From: Acestrorhynchus altus
Lineage: Eukaryota > Chordata > Actinopteri > Characiformes > Acestrorhynchidae
Direction of reading: 5' to 3'
DNA: 64,000 nucleotides
NCBI GenBank assembly: GCA_034509495.1
Contig: CM067514.1
Location: 5,964,259 to 6,028,258 of the forward strand
Position 1 is the first letter of the stretch, and each line of letters starts with the position of its first letter. Made by a program: the position numbers and the translations under genes. The notes beneath the pieces were generated by a model. It had not been told where the DNA came from. It worked only from the letters and a program-made list of their open reading frames with translations, and did not search any database. This document shows positions 1 to 9,700 of the stretch, piece by piece.

Positions 1-390
1 GCTTTCCTCTTTCGGGGTTGTCCCACTCCACACCAAGCCACAGACCTTAAAAACAAATATCCACAAGAGTCGGTTAGAAGCAACTAAAGTCATTGTTGAT
101 GAAATGACATGCCAGGGTGAACATCAGGCCCACCTGTTGGAGGAACTGTTCCAACGTATCTCACAGTGCCTCGTTCTCCATCACAGGACACTCGTCGACC
201 CACTGCATCCTCAGGCATCTGCTGGGCCATTTCACACTGCTCCGCTTCTCTGATCCTCAACTTGACACACAACCTACAGGTGAAGTCAGTAGTTAGTTAA
301 TATTGTGTATTTGCCCACTGAAACAGCAGGGAAGACATAGCGCTAGTAATATTATCAAAATGGTTCCAGGACCCATCAGATATGCAGTCA
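1..390. other. no gene recognised
   Basis: Neither strand gives a frame I can assign to a family. The sequence runs into the piggyBac relic that follows. It may be the flank of that element or part of an intron of the nidogen relic further right. Confidence 0.3.
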
Positions 391-399
391 GCCATGTTG

Positions 400-695
400 A
401 TGACATTGACATCATTCGACTTCTTCATAACGCCATCGATAAAAAAAATTGTGCTTTGGATGACAAATGTAAAGAGGAAGCGTGTGTATGGGGACAGTTG
501 GAAAGACTTGGATGTAGTTGACTTGGAAGCTTACATTAGCTTGCTAATTATGGCAGGAGTTTACAAGTCAAAAGGCAACAGCAAGCCTTTGGAATGCTGA
601 GACTGGAAGAGCAATGTTTCCAGCCACCATGTCTCTGAAGACATTCCGTATTTTTTCTTGTGGGGACAAAATAAGGGAGTCACCAACATTAATCA
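400..695 (+). pseudogene. piggyBac-type transposase fragment
   Basis: The frame through about 400-590 reads as the start of a DDE_Tnp_1_7 (piggyBac) transposase: a WKDLDVVDLEAYISLLIMAG stretch matches the family's 'W.pvt.eEl.aFigllilmGv' segment. After a frameshift near 590 the next frame continues with WNAETGRAMFPATMSLKTF, the family's 'W....gr..f..~MsrnRF' segment. Only this N-terminal part is present, no catalytic aspartates are seen, and the shift and the stop at 598-600 break it. It is a dead fragment of a cut-and-paste transposon that would have acted in the nucleus. Confidence 0.65.
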
Positions 696-971
696 ACATG
701 GTCATTCTGTGAGAGTCATGAATGTGCTCTCAACCTGAAAGTTTTTCTGATGGTGGCGCTACAGTAAAGGTCTTAGCCATCATCACCAAAACAAGATTTG
801 TATGAAAAATTCAAGATAAATGAATTCTAATTTACAGGTTTGGCCTGATGGTGGCGCTAGAGGACAGGTCAACTGACTGATTTTCAAGGGGTTATTTATG
901 TATTCAACAAATAAACAATGTGCCTGTCACAAAAATGTGGTCAATTGGGACAGGTCAGGGGTGAAGCCCTT

Positions 972-1036
972 AGAAACGTAACAAGAAGTCCCTTAAGGAT
1001 GACTCTGCTAATCAGATGATTTTAATGTCTTACCAG
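972..1036 (+). pseudogene. ERV gag fragment left of the hAT insertion
   Basis: The frame ending in ...LMSYQ just before the hAT element resumes as YQQPLQQPP just after it when the 8-bp target duplication is counted once. This shows that both flanks belong to one gag reading frame. The upstream gag (matrix and capsid) was not found. Confidence 0.6.
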
Positions 1037-1553
1037 TAGAGGTGGGCGGACCGATTAATCGAGTATTGATTAATACTGGTGTAAAATATCAATACTCAAG
1101 CATTATTTCTCTCCCGCGCGCACTGACTGCTATGCATGCGCATTCGCATTCACATTCACCAAGCTCTCCTCTCTGTAACCGCTGCTCTCTGTAACCCCGC
1201 GCGCCTACGCTCGCCTTTTATTGATTCACCAACACGCGGCTCGGCGGCGCCAGCCAATCAGCCATGCGGATAGCTGAGCCTGGCCCGCCCACTCAGCCTG
1301 ACTCTCCAATCAGCGGTCTCCTCGAGTCGACAGACGTAGGACGAGAGACGCTTCATTTTATTATTATTATATTTTATTATTTATTTATTTTATTGCAGAA
1401 AATGAAACAGCAGCAAAGTATTTTGGATCCTTTGGCTCTATGAAGCTTAAATATTAAAAAGTATCGGTATCGATATCGGCGATACTGGCCCTGCATTTAC
1501 TTGAAATCGGATCGATACCAAAATTCCTGGTATCGCCCACCTCTACTTACCAG
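1029..1553 (+). mobile_element. hAT-type non-autonomous element with 8-bp TSD
   Basis: The element spans 1037-1545. It begins TAGAGGTGGGCG and ends CGCCCACCTCTA, a perfect 12-bp inverted terminal repeat. The eight bases CTTACCAG occur both immediately before (1029-1036) and immediately after (1546-1553), the target-site length of hAT transposons. The inside is non-coding: a CG-rich part with CGCGCGC runs, then an AT-rich TTATT/TTTATT stretch and GTATCGGTATCGATATCGGC-like sequence. It is a MITE that relied on a transposase from elsewhere, and it landed inside retroviral gag. Confidence 0.9.
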
Positions 1554-1875
1554 CAACCGTTGCAGCAACCACCCAATTCAAATCCAGCCCCACCTCCACA
1601 ATCTGCTCTTCAACAAACAAACGCCCAGAATTGGGAACCTAGACCCAGTAGGGGTGGTAGGCGGGGCCGGGGGGGGGCGTGTTTCCAATGTGGCTAGATG
1701 AGCCATTGGGCAAGTCAGTGTCAATATAGAGGTCCACCCATGAACCCCTACCTTCAGCCTCACCCTCAAGCTTGGGCTACTCCTCAACCGGCCCCATGAG
1801 TGCTCCAACCATCACAGCCTGCCCCTCAACCGTGGGGAACACCACCAGAGCAGTCTCAAGGACAGTACTATGCCA
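1546..1875 (+). pseudogene. ERV gag nucleocapsid with CCHC zinc knuckle
   Basis: The frame reads a Pro/Gln-rich linker, then an RGGRRGRGG basic patch, then C-F-Q-C-G-x-M-S-H-W-A-S-Q-C, the C-x2-C-x4-H-x4-C zinc knuckle that binds packaging RNA in retroviral nucleocapsid. A stop codon (TAG) sits inside the knuckle at about 1696. A second Pro-rich stretch (PQPWGTPPEQSQ) follows and is cut by the LINE insertion near 1875. Confidence 0.75.
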
Positions 1876-2482
1876 GTTTGGCACAGAGCTGGACTCTTTG
1901 GTGTCGGTGGCAGAGAAGAGGACTCTGAAAAAACTGCTGGACATTATGGACAATGCCAGTCATCCTCTACACACTGTCATCAGCCACCAGAGGAGCCTGT
2001 TCAGTGAGAGACTGCTCCTTCCCAAGTGCAGGACTAATAGACTTAAAAACTCTTTTGTCCCGCACGCCATCAGACTGTACAACTCCTGGGGGGGGGGGTA
2101 ACAGGAGGATTAAGGATGGGAATGAGTAGGAACTGAACCAACAGTCAACAGCTAACAGCAACCTACAACCACCACAACACACTGGACTCTGTGCAATAAA
2201 CAGTTTTTTTTCAAGTGCAATAATAATGTGCAATACACCCTCCTACACTATTGCACTCATCATGCACTATTGTCTATATTGTATACTGTAATATAGTCTG
2301 TATATTATATATTATATATATTAGTATATATATTATTATATAGTGCTGCTTACCTCTACTAAATTATTTTTTCTGCCTATCTTCTGCTTACTGTACTGAT
2401 GCTGCTACTGGAACCTTCATTTCCCTGAAGGAACCCTCCCAAGGGATTAATAAAGTTCTATTCTATTCTATTCTCTATTCTA
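1875..2482 (+). mobile_element. L2-like LINE 3' end nested in the ERV
   Basis: About 1877-2098 codes the C-terminal tail of a CR1/L2-type LINE ORF2 (KRTLKKLLDIMDNASHPLH, then a segment ending RLKNSFVPHAIRLYNSW). An untranslated tail follows that ends GGGATTAATAAAGTTC and ATTCT-type short repeats, the usual 5'-truncated L2 ending. Retroviral sequence lies on both sides, so the LINE integrated into the provirus. I could not define a target duplication. Confidence 0.8.
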
Positions 2483-2541
2483 ATTCCACTGGGTGGGGTT
2501 CTGGTCAGCATTGATGGGGCCCTGGGGAACCAGGGGATGGC

Positions 2542-2868
2542 ATGACCACGGCAGACCCCATGCTATCCCTAGAGGTGGGAGGAGAACATGCACCCTTCCT
2601 GGTGGACACGGGGGCAACAAGATCAGCTATATGCCACACCGTTCCACCCTCATTGATTTCTTCAGAGACTGTGTCAGTCACTGGTTTCTCTGGGGTCCCT
2701 AGTGCTCTGCCATTGACTGTTCGGTTGCCAGTCCGGCTGGGCTCGCAATCGCTGTTACACCGTTTCCTGGTTTCTACCCAGTCCCCAGTAAATTTACTCG
2801 GCAGGGATCTGCTGATTAAGCTGGGGGCATCCATTCACTGCGGATGGACTTTTTGCGTTGCTGCCTGA
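2542..2868 (+). pseudogene. ERV aspartic protease
   Basis: This open stretch carries the retropepsin active-site motif FLVDTGATRS at about residues 19-28 and, near the end, NLLGRDLLIKLGA, the family's second conserved motif (usually xLxGRDLLxxLxA). It would have cleaved Gag-Pol as a dimer. It is open for 108 codons, but there is no connected gag upstream, because the L2-like insert ends about 60 bases before it. The frame runs into a stop at the boundary with the RT leader. Confidence 0.85.
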
Positions 2869-3555
2869 TGGAACTGTATCATGCTGTGCGGGGCACACAG
2901 AACATGACGGGATGTACCTGATTAGACCTATGGGCACAGAGGTAGCAGATATATATTGGGGTTTATTAGACACTGGCGACCTGAGTACGACTAGTCTCCT
3001 GTGGGTCTTTGCAGATTGGTGGGCCTGGATCTTATCTCTTGAGCACTATGCTCCCCCATTGATCCATTCAATGTGACCTTATTCTACGATAGGTCACATG
3101 ATGAGGTCTATGAACAAAATTTGATGGAGGGTAATACTGATTGTATAACTGCATTTGCCTTGTATGTTGGTAAACAGGGTGTTGCTGCTGCTGTTGATCT
3201 GGGGTCACGAGGGGAATGGTTCATGAATGATCACACAACTCATTCCCACGTTTCCTCAGATTCCTCAGATTCGCGTGACACAGGCATTCCTAATGTTCAG
3301 TGGTCAGACGCCGCATCAGCATATGTAATTTATTTATCTACTAGTGAAAAAGTCATGTGGACTCATGAGCTTCTCACTACAGACCATGGCAGGGAACAAA
3401 CACATCACCCTCACACACCTGAATGTTTGTCTAAGCTACCACCTTCTTTGTGGTCACAAAGGCCAGCAGATGCTGGCTTGGTTAACTGCTCTCCAGTGTC
3501 TTTTCTGGTCTCCAAACCTTCACCCATCTGGGTTAATTAATGTCCGTGCAAACCA
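2869..3555 (+). pseudogene. ERV protease-RT linker region
   Basis: Overlapping open stretches continue in more than one frame (2858-3076, then 3073-3540) between protease and RT. They show no motif I can name. Position and the similar lengths of open frame suggest the divergent N-terminal part of retroviral RT, interrupted by frameshifts. Confidence 0.45.
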
Positions 3556-4440
3556 ATGGCGCAAAAAGGGCTTCGTCAGGTAATCACTGGTTTGTTACAG
3601 GCCGTTGTGTTAGAACCTTCAAATTCCAATTGGAACACCCCTATTATCCCAGTGGAAAAGAAAGGTACAGGTAAATATCGCATAGCACATGATCTCCATG
3701 CCATATATGCTATTTTAACCACTCCCACAGTCCCAGTTACTGACTAACTTGTCCCCAAACCAATCCTGGTTTATGTGTGTTGATCTTGCTAATGCTTTTT
3801 TTCTGTCTTCCTTTAGCGGAGGACTGCAGAGACACATTTTCATTTACTTTTCAGGGGGCTCAGTGGCGTTATACCCGTCTACCACAAGGGTTTGCTCTCT
3901 CTCCAGGTATTTTCAACCATGTTTTAAGAGACTCTTTGTCATCATTGACCTTACCACCTGACACTACACTCATCCAATATGTCGATGATTTGCTGCTGGC
4001 CTCGACCTCAGACATTGCATGTCTCCAAGTGTCTGAGCTTGTACTAACCTAAATGCTAGACAAATTGCAGGTTGCCCGAAAACAAGTGTCTTTTCTGGGC
4101 AGAATTGTCTCAGTGAAGGGTATCTCACATTCACCTTCGCATAGGACCACCATTTTACATCACCCAAAACCACAAACAGTCAGAAACATGTTGGCATTTC
4201 TGGGACTGACTAGTTACAGCCGACATTATGTCCCTAATTATTCAGGTCTCACTCAACCACTGTGTGAAATGGTCAAACAATTCGGCAAGAGAAACCTCAC
4301 TGCACACCTTGAATGGACTGAGCCAGCAAACCAAGCCTTCATCTCTTTAAAGCAGGCGGTAGCTCAGGCAGTGGATCTGGCTACTCCAGATTACTGTAAA
4401 CTGTTTTTTTTTCTTGATGTTTGTGAAAAAGAACACCATT
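3556..4440 (+). pseudogene. ERV reverse transcriptase
   Basis: Pieces in successive frames give the RT signature blocks in order: WNTPIIPVEKKGTGKYR (fingers), VDLANAFF (motif A, first catalytic Asp), RLPQGFALSPGIFNHVL (motif B), QYVDDLLLAS (motif C, YVDD, two catalytic Asp), FLGRIVS and MLAFLGLTSYSRHYVPNYS (thumb/connection). Stops or frameshifts fall near 3747, 3780 and 4050 and end the frame near 4442. The YVDD and VDLANAFF forms are those of gamma-like retroviruses. Confidence 0.9.
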
Positions 4441-4442
4441 AA

Positions 4443-4790
4443 TGGTGGGAGATAAGCAGGTACTAATGCAAGTAAGCATCCTCCTTGACCAGTCTGAAAA
4501 AAAGGCACTCACCATGTAGCAGGTTTGGCAAGAATTTTGCAAAAAACAGCACATATAGACATGGGACACCTGCTAACAATTTTGACTACTCACTCAGTAG
4601 TAGCATATGTGAATTCTGAGACCTTCACCTTGACTTCACTGAGACAAAGACGCATTTCAAAAATGTTGACTGCTCCACACTTGACTTTCACACATGACTG
4701 CATTAACATGGCCAATAACATGGCTCTTGGCCAGAGCCACGAATGTGAACTAGAAGTTCAACTTCTTACATCTCAATACATGGGTTTCCC
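4443..4790 (+). pseudogene. ERV RNase H-connection remnant
   Basis: The frame from 4525 carries GHLLTILTTHSVVAYVNS and LTSLRQRRISKML, which match the connection region between RT and RNase H in gammaretrovirus-like pol. The catalytic RNase H aspartates that should follow are not seen. The frame runs straight into integrase-like sequence, so RNase H and the N-terminal half of integrase seem to be deleted. Confidence 0.6.
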
Positions 4791-4794
4791 AGGT

Positions 4795-4985
4795 GCATTA
4801 GATCTGACAATGGATTTCAAGGTAAGGTTAAACAAATGAATCAGAACCTGAAAACAAAATTGTCTAAAATCTGTGCACAGACTAAAATGAAGTGGGTTGA
4901 TGATTTACCATTAGCAATCATGGCAATTTGAATGTCTGTTAACCAAACTTCAGGTTTCAGCCCCAGGTCGTCCCAATCATATATC
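4795..4985 (+). pseudogene. ERV integrase remnant with internal deletion
   Basis: RSDNGFQGKV carries the second catalytic Asp region of retroviral integrase (usual 'SDNGxxF'). It is followed at once by KQMNQNLKTKLSKIC and MKWVDDLPLAIMAI, the downstream part after the catalytic Glu. The roughly 25-30 residues normally between them, with the 'PQSxGxVE' catalytic Glu, are missing. A stop at 4929-4931 precedes the usual 'GLSP'-like end. The D,D-35-E enzyme is therefore inactive. Confidence 0.75.
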
Positions 4986-5590
4986 CGTAAGCGCAGAGAG
5001 ACCAACCAATTCGATCTAACCAAAGACACCACAGTTTATTTCGATAACATAGGAGTTCCACGTGGAATTCCTAATGAATATAAACTAGCTAATCAAATCG
5101 CAGTGGGGTTCGAGAGCTTTCCATTATGGTCTGCTCTTTTCCCTGCCATACCCAATAAAAATGCAGATTGCATTAACTATGTGCACTATAATGTCCTTCA
5201 CTTAACCAACATTACTAGGGATGCCATTGAAGGACTAAAAGATCAGTTAGCCCCAACATCTCTTATGGCAGTACAAAATAGAATGGCTTTAGATGTTATT
5301 AGCTGAAAAAGGGGGTGATTGTATAATGTTTGGTGATATGTGTTGCACTTTTATTCCAAATAACACTGCACTGGATTGTTCAGTCACTAAAGCACTAAAT
5401 GGACTGCACACTTTATCTAAAGAGATGCATGATGCATCAGACATTGATGATCCTATCACGGGGTAGTTGGAAAGTGTTTTTGGTCAGTGGAAGGCTTTGA
5501 TTATTTCTGCTTCATTAGCAATAATAGCCACTGTTGTACACTGTTCCGCTGCAGCTGTGATGGAATGTGGTAAAATACTGCACTCTTGTG
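4986..5590 (+). pseudogene. ERV env transmembrane subunit stump
   Basis: After a few integrase-end codons and a basic stretch (RKRRE), the frame continues as an Env TM ectodomain: a heptad-type region, then QNRMALDVIS and, after a stop, GGDCIMFGDMCC. That is the C-x6-CC arrangement that defines gamma-type TM subunits. A further stop comes at 5464, then a hydrophobic run (ALIISASLAIIATVV) fits the membrane span. Nearly all of SU is absent. The cytoplasmic tail fades out before the nidogen-like exon. Confidence 0.8.
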
Positions 5591-5597
5591 TTCACAG

Positions 5598-5686
5598 GCG
5601 TTTGTACTGGGCAGACTGGAACAGAGACAGCCCCAAAATTGAGGTGTCCAACATGGACGGCACAGGGAGGACAGTGCTCATGAAAC
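5598..5686 (+). pseudogene. nidogen-like relic, exon a
   Basis: Acceptor TTCACAG precedes 5598 and donor GTGAGTG follows 5686. The frame gives RLYWADWNRDSPKIEVSNMD and then GTGRTVLMK, one YWTD-type propeller blade, with no break. The conserved W-x-D-W-N-R motif is intact. Confidence 0.75.
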
Positions 5687-6137
5687 GTGAGTGTAGAGCA
5701 TCCCAACTGCACTTTTTCTTTTGTTTTAGTTTTGTGCAGTTATTAAGAGTGTAATATTTACAGTATTAATATATCACTTGATGTGCATCATTACTCCAAA
5801 TAAAACTGGGAATAGTGATGCGAGTTGTTTAATATGAACTTGTGTGAATATAAGTATCAGTATATTCGTTAGAGTATCTTGATTATTCTGTTTTAAAAAA
5901 TAAATATATAATTTTATATATAATATTTCAGATATTTACCATTTATGATGTTTATTATAGAATATTTGATCATAGAGAGATTATTAATTGTTGAGTATCT
6001 GTTGATTATTTTTAAGATTCAATTACTTCCCATATTAAATATTCAGTTAAGACATTTACAAAATGTATTGCATACAAATATTAAAATGTTTGAATATTTA
6101 AACGTTATATGCATATTTTTCACATTGAGTAGCTGCT

Positions 6138-6562
6138 TGTCATGTCTGCCTTTTGTCAGACCAGTTTACTTCTGTCTTCCTGGTGTTGTTTCCTCTATGA
6201 GTTGTTTTTGTCCTTGTCTCCTCCCTTGCTCCACCCATTCCCACCTGTGTCTGCTTTGTAACCCTGCCCCCTCGTTATCATGTCCCAGGTGTGATTAATA
6301 TCATGTTGTATTTAAGACCCTTTGTTTCAGTCTATCTTTGTCAGTCCTTCTGTTACCTACCCTGTTACCACAGTTAGTGGTTTGTTTCTGTAAATCCTTT
6401 TTGTTTGTATATTGGTTCCTTTGTTTGTCTAGGTTTTGTTTTAGTGTATTTAGTGTAGTTTGTATTCCCCAGCTTTGTTTTTTCTTTGTTTTCATTAAAT
6501 CATAAAAACCCTGAATTTTCCTCCGCACTCTAGTCATCTCTGCCATCCATCTGTACTTAACA
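6138..6562 (+). mobile_element. solo LTR with 5-bp target duplication
   Basis: A 425-bp segment starts TGTCATG and ends TTAACA, so it has the TG...CA ends of an LTR with a TGT/ACA inverted tip. CTGCT lies directly before (6133-6137) and directly after (6563-6567), a 5-bp target duplication. Inside are a TATTTAAG box (about 6308) and a CATTAAATCATAAA-type poly(A) region (about 6494), in the order expected of U3-R-U5. No internal retroviral genes accompany it, so it is the product of LTR-LTR recombination. The orientation is taken from the TATA-to-poly(A) order. Confidence 0.85.
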
Positions 6563-7023
6563 CTGCTAATGTTATAATATTAAATTGTCAAACATATATT
6601 TTAGTTTACAAAAATGCAAACATTTCAAACTAAGTTTTCTGACCTTGTGATTGTGAAATATTGTGTGTAAATTATAGAAAAAAATGAATTGAATCCGTTT
6701 TGGAATAAGGCTGTAACATAAAATGTGGAAAAGTGAAGCACTGTAAATACTTTCTTGATGCACTGTACATATAAATAATGACATGTGATTATAATATTAT
6801 AGTAAAATCTGAATGTATTAATGGTCATTGACAACAATACACCAGTATATTAAAACTGTATCACTCAGTCTAGGTTACTGGCTTAAAGTATGTCTTCAGG
6901 GGGAATTCAGCCAATACGGCAATACATCTATTACAATATGCTTGAGAGCACCAACACTTTCATATTGGATCAGTCAGGACGTTACAAATGAAATTGTTGT
7001 GAATCTTCTCACCTGTGTTGCAG

Positions 7024-7146
7024 GAACACGTAAGGTGGAGGTGGCGACCCGTACACTAGTTTGAGGAGGAAGGTTGTGGATGCAGTGAATTATCCCTTCT
7101 CTGTTGTTTCTCATGGAAGAAATCTGTACTACACAGACTGGAGAAG
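7024..7146 (+). pseudogene. nidogen-like relic, exon b with frameshift
   Basis: Acceptor TGTTGCAG and donor GTATGG flank it. The first frame reads GTRKVEVATRTL and then meets TGA. The match resumes in another frame as RRKVVDAVNYPFSVVSHGRN and LYYTDWRR. One or two bases have been gained or lost near 7063. Confidence 0.7.
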
Positions 7147-7376
7147 GTATGGAGGCAGAGGCTTCATTAAACACCTTCAATTTATCAAACATTTAAGTAA
7201 CGTCCTGCGTTTCAATGATTGTGCTGGAAACCCTGTCCATGAGCTCATATTTATCAGAAGAATATTTGAATAATCTGAATGTTTGTTACACTAACACAAA
7301 GTCGCTTCATATGGTCATGACTCTGTGGGGGTTGTATCACTGACTGTTCATGTCTGTGTTTGGGTACCATTCCTAG

Positions 7377-7485
7377 AGAAGCTGTGGTTTCTGTGGATCG
7401 CTTGGCAGAGACAGAGGTGGATGAGTTCCTCACAAGGGATCACGTGCTTACGGCATCACCACCTCCTACCCACAGTGCCCTGAAG
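7377..7485 (+). pseudogene. nidogen-like relic, exon c with frameshift
   Basis: Acceptor ATTCCTAG precedes it. The frame REAVVSVDRLAETEVDEFLT matches the family's 'r.GvvSvnk...fTDEylp'. The match then moves to another frame, AYGITTSYPQCPEG, which is the C-terminal end of nidogen-2-like proteins. A GT follows 7485, but read-through reaches a stop about 40 bases later, so this may be the last coding exon. Confidence 0.7.
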
Positions 7486-9047
7486 GTTTGCCTTTTCAGT
7501 CTTATTTTTCCTCCAGAATGATCTGATTATAAATCTGTTTTCTGGACCAAAATGGACAAAAACGAATTTGACTCTAGCGTTAGATATTTCCTGGACAACA
7601 GGACACCAGGCCTGTTCATCAGTGCATGTGGAGGACAGTCCCGCTGGCCTTTGCTGTGTTCCATTTGGTGGTTTACTGTCCGGGTCGGGATGCGGAATCA
7701 GAGGCTTCCGTTCATCCCGTTCCTGCCACAGAGAAACGGACACCGTTACAGCCATAAATTAATCACTCGAATCATGGCAACCACGTACACACACAACCAT
7801 GTGTGACCCTTTTGTTTCTTCTGTTGTTGTCTGTGACCCTCCGAGACATTAATGGACACCAGTCTGGTTTTATTCCGCTCCTGAAATGAAAATGGCAGAC
7901 ACTGGATCAATCTCTGTGTCTCAGTCAGCATGCAGCACCACAGTGTTCACTCTCTACTGCCGAGGCTGACAAATCTCTACATTTCTAATACAGTCTGCAT
8001 AAAATAATGATCTATTCAATGTTGACACAAATGCCACATCCCTTATTTTAAATAAATGCAACCAGAGAAATGCAACAAAACACTGCCCTCTGTAGGCCAA
8101 TATAAACATTGCAGCCACACCTCCTGCTGCAGCTAACTTGAAGCTAACATGTTAGCTAGCATAGCAGTATCCAACACTACTATTTACTCTTTACTAACAA
8201 AACAATTTACTGTCATTAAAGAAACCCCACCTGAAATCAGCATGGCAGACACTGGATCAATCTCTGTGTCTCAGTCAGCATGCAGCTACACAAACAGGCC
8301 ACTGTTAACAATTTGGATTAAATGGCTTCAAAGTAGCAACTGTGGACTTGGGAAAGCTCAACTAATGTAGTAAACAAGGCAATAAAAGCCTAAGTGGAAT
8401 ATTGGTCTTCTTTTCTGCGTTTATTAAGCTGAACCTACAGAACTGTACTCACCACCACAGCTTTCACTCTCTACTGCCGAGGCTGAACCCAGTTGTCTAC
8501 CTATATAGTAGCTGCATTACACTGATTCACCAAAGGTGGCGCCAGACCCATTTGACAGGAACTTCATCACAGAACACAACTATTTTATTCCGTTACATAT
8601 TTATCTATTATCTTCTGTGTTGTAAGCTCCCCACTGCGGGACTAATACAGCATTATCTGATCTGTTCGCAGTAACAATCACTTTGATGCCCAAACTTTTG
8701 CATGCTTCTGTATCAGGTCACTCACCAATGTACAAAACCAGAAAGTTGACAGAGACACTTTAGAGATAAAGATTCAGTTTTACTTTCAGTATAAAAAACA
8801 TCCAGAAGACATCGGTCATTCCAATCAGCTCTTTATTGTGTTGAAATCTGTATGAAAATGACACTTGAGACTTTTTTCCAGACTTTCAAGTTCACTCCTC
8901 TGGACTCAGTCCTCCAGTATCTTCCAGTTCAGTGTAAAAGCTCAAACTGTGGGGGAAGAACCAATGAAAACAAACACTTTTTGTTAAGACTTTGAAAAAC
9001 AGACAAAATGCACATGACTGTAAGAGTCAAGAAACAGAGTTACTTCA

Positions 9048-9050
<3 letters not shown>
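7486..9050. other. non-coding stretch with an internal duplication
   Basis: No gene is recognised. The block 7880-7970 recurs downstream split in two: 8228-8288 (GGCAGACACTGGATCAATCT shared) and 8449-8489 (TCACTCTCTACTGCCGAGGC shared), with about 160 bases between the halves of the second copy. The end of a LINE/SINE tail (GCGGGACTAATACAGCATTA) lies near 8637-8672. Confidence 0.6.

Positions 9051-9086
<36 letters not shown>
9051..9086 (+). repeat. (GT)n microsatellite
   Basis: An uninterrupted run of about 18 GT units. Confidence 0.99.
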
Positions 9087-9088
<2 letters not shown>

Positions 9089-9204
9089 AGTGACTCTCCC
9101 ACTCTGAACTGTTCCGTTTGTACACAATTCAGCTGATGGTGTCGCTATTGCAAATGTCACCCAACATTAATGTGACAGAAAACTGTCCGAAATAAAAAGG
9201 AATG

Positions 9205-9700
9205 AAGGTGTTTTCACACCTGTAGTTTGATTTGGTTGGAATCACTTTGGAAACTTGGAGCATTTTCCCAGGTGGTTTGGATCGTTTTCACACAAAGAAA
9301 AATCTTTGTGCACCGATATGCATCAAAACAAACCACGCAACAATGTTGTCTCCTCTTATTGGTCAGACCCGAGATGGGATTTGGAAAGTAACTACAGGAA
9401 GGAGGTGCTGTGTTCTGGTCCTAATCAACTTCAACCTGCAGAGCCCTTTAACTCACACCTGCAGAGTACACCTGATAGTTGAGTCGGATTGAGGTCGGAT
9501 CATGTTCTGACCACATGAACCGGGTCAGAGTTCCCTTTGGACCTGACCAAGACCATCTACTCTAAAGGGTCTTGGTGTGGTTGGTCTGCATCTGAGGGTG
9601 ATTACTGTTTTCACACCTACCAAACCAACCACATCAAGAGCCCGAATGAACCAGAGCTCAATTTAACTGGACCAGAAGATGCAGGTGTGAAAACACCCTT
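9205..9700. mobile_element. MITE with 18-19 bp terminal inverted repeats
   Basis: The left end AAGGTGTTTTCACACCTG is matched by the complement of the right end CAGGTGTGAAAACACCCTT, with one extra base. Sub-terminal sequence is also related between the ends (GTTTTCACAC and ACCAAACCAACCACA motifs recur inside). There is no coding. I could not settle a target duplication, so the superfamily is left open. Confidence 0.8.

Larger units (their letters stand above)
965..5590 (+). mobile_element. degenerate endogenous retrovirus, gag-pro-pol-env remnant
   Basis: The order is retroviral: a proline/glutamine-rich gag tail with a CCHC knuckle, an aspartic protease with DTGAT, reverse transcriptase with YVDD, an RNase H-connection piece, an integrase remnant and an Env TM ectodomain with a C-x6-CC motif. 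This order and the Env motif point to the gamma/epsilon-like retroviruses of fish. I see no LTR at either edge. The coding is broken by stops and frameshifts, by two nested insertions (hAT MITE, L2-like LINE) and by internal deletions that remove much of integrase and nearly all of Env SU. It cannot be functional. The right edge touches the acceptor of a nidogen-like exon at 5598, so the provirus was probably in an intron. Confidence 0.9.
5598..7485 (+). pseudogene. nidogen-like C-terminal relic, three exons
   Basis: Three exon-like segments (5598-5686, 7024-7146, 7377-7485), each with AG and GT borders, match successive parts of the C-terminal YWTD propeller of nidogen, closest to nidogen-2 by memory of the family. 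Nidogens are secreted basement-membrane linkers between laminin and collagen IV. The exon that should code 'GLPNGLTFD...CWADAG' between the first two segments is not found in 5687-7023. The second and third segments each need a frameshift to keep matching. No upstream nidogen exons are in the window, so it is probably a decayed copy, although a real gene continuing to the left cannot be excluded. Confidence 0.7.

Noticed and set aside
1368..1400. AT-rich TTATT run as an origin or promoter
   Set aside because: It lies inside the hAT-type MITE and is part of its usual non-coding body.
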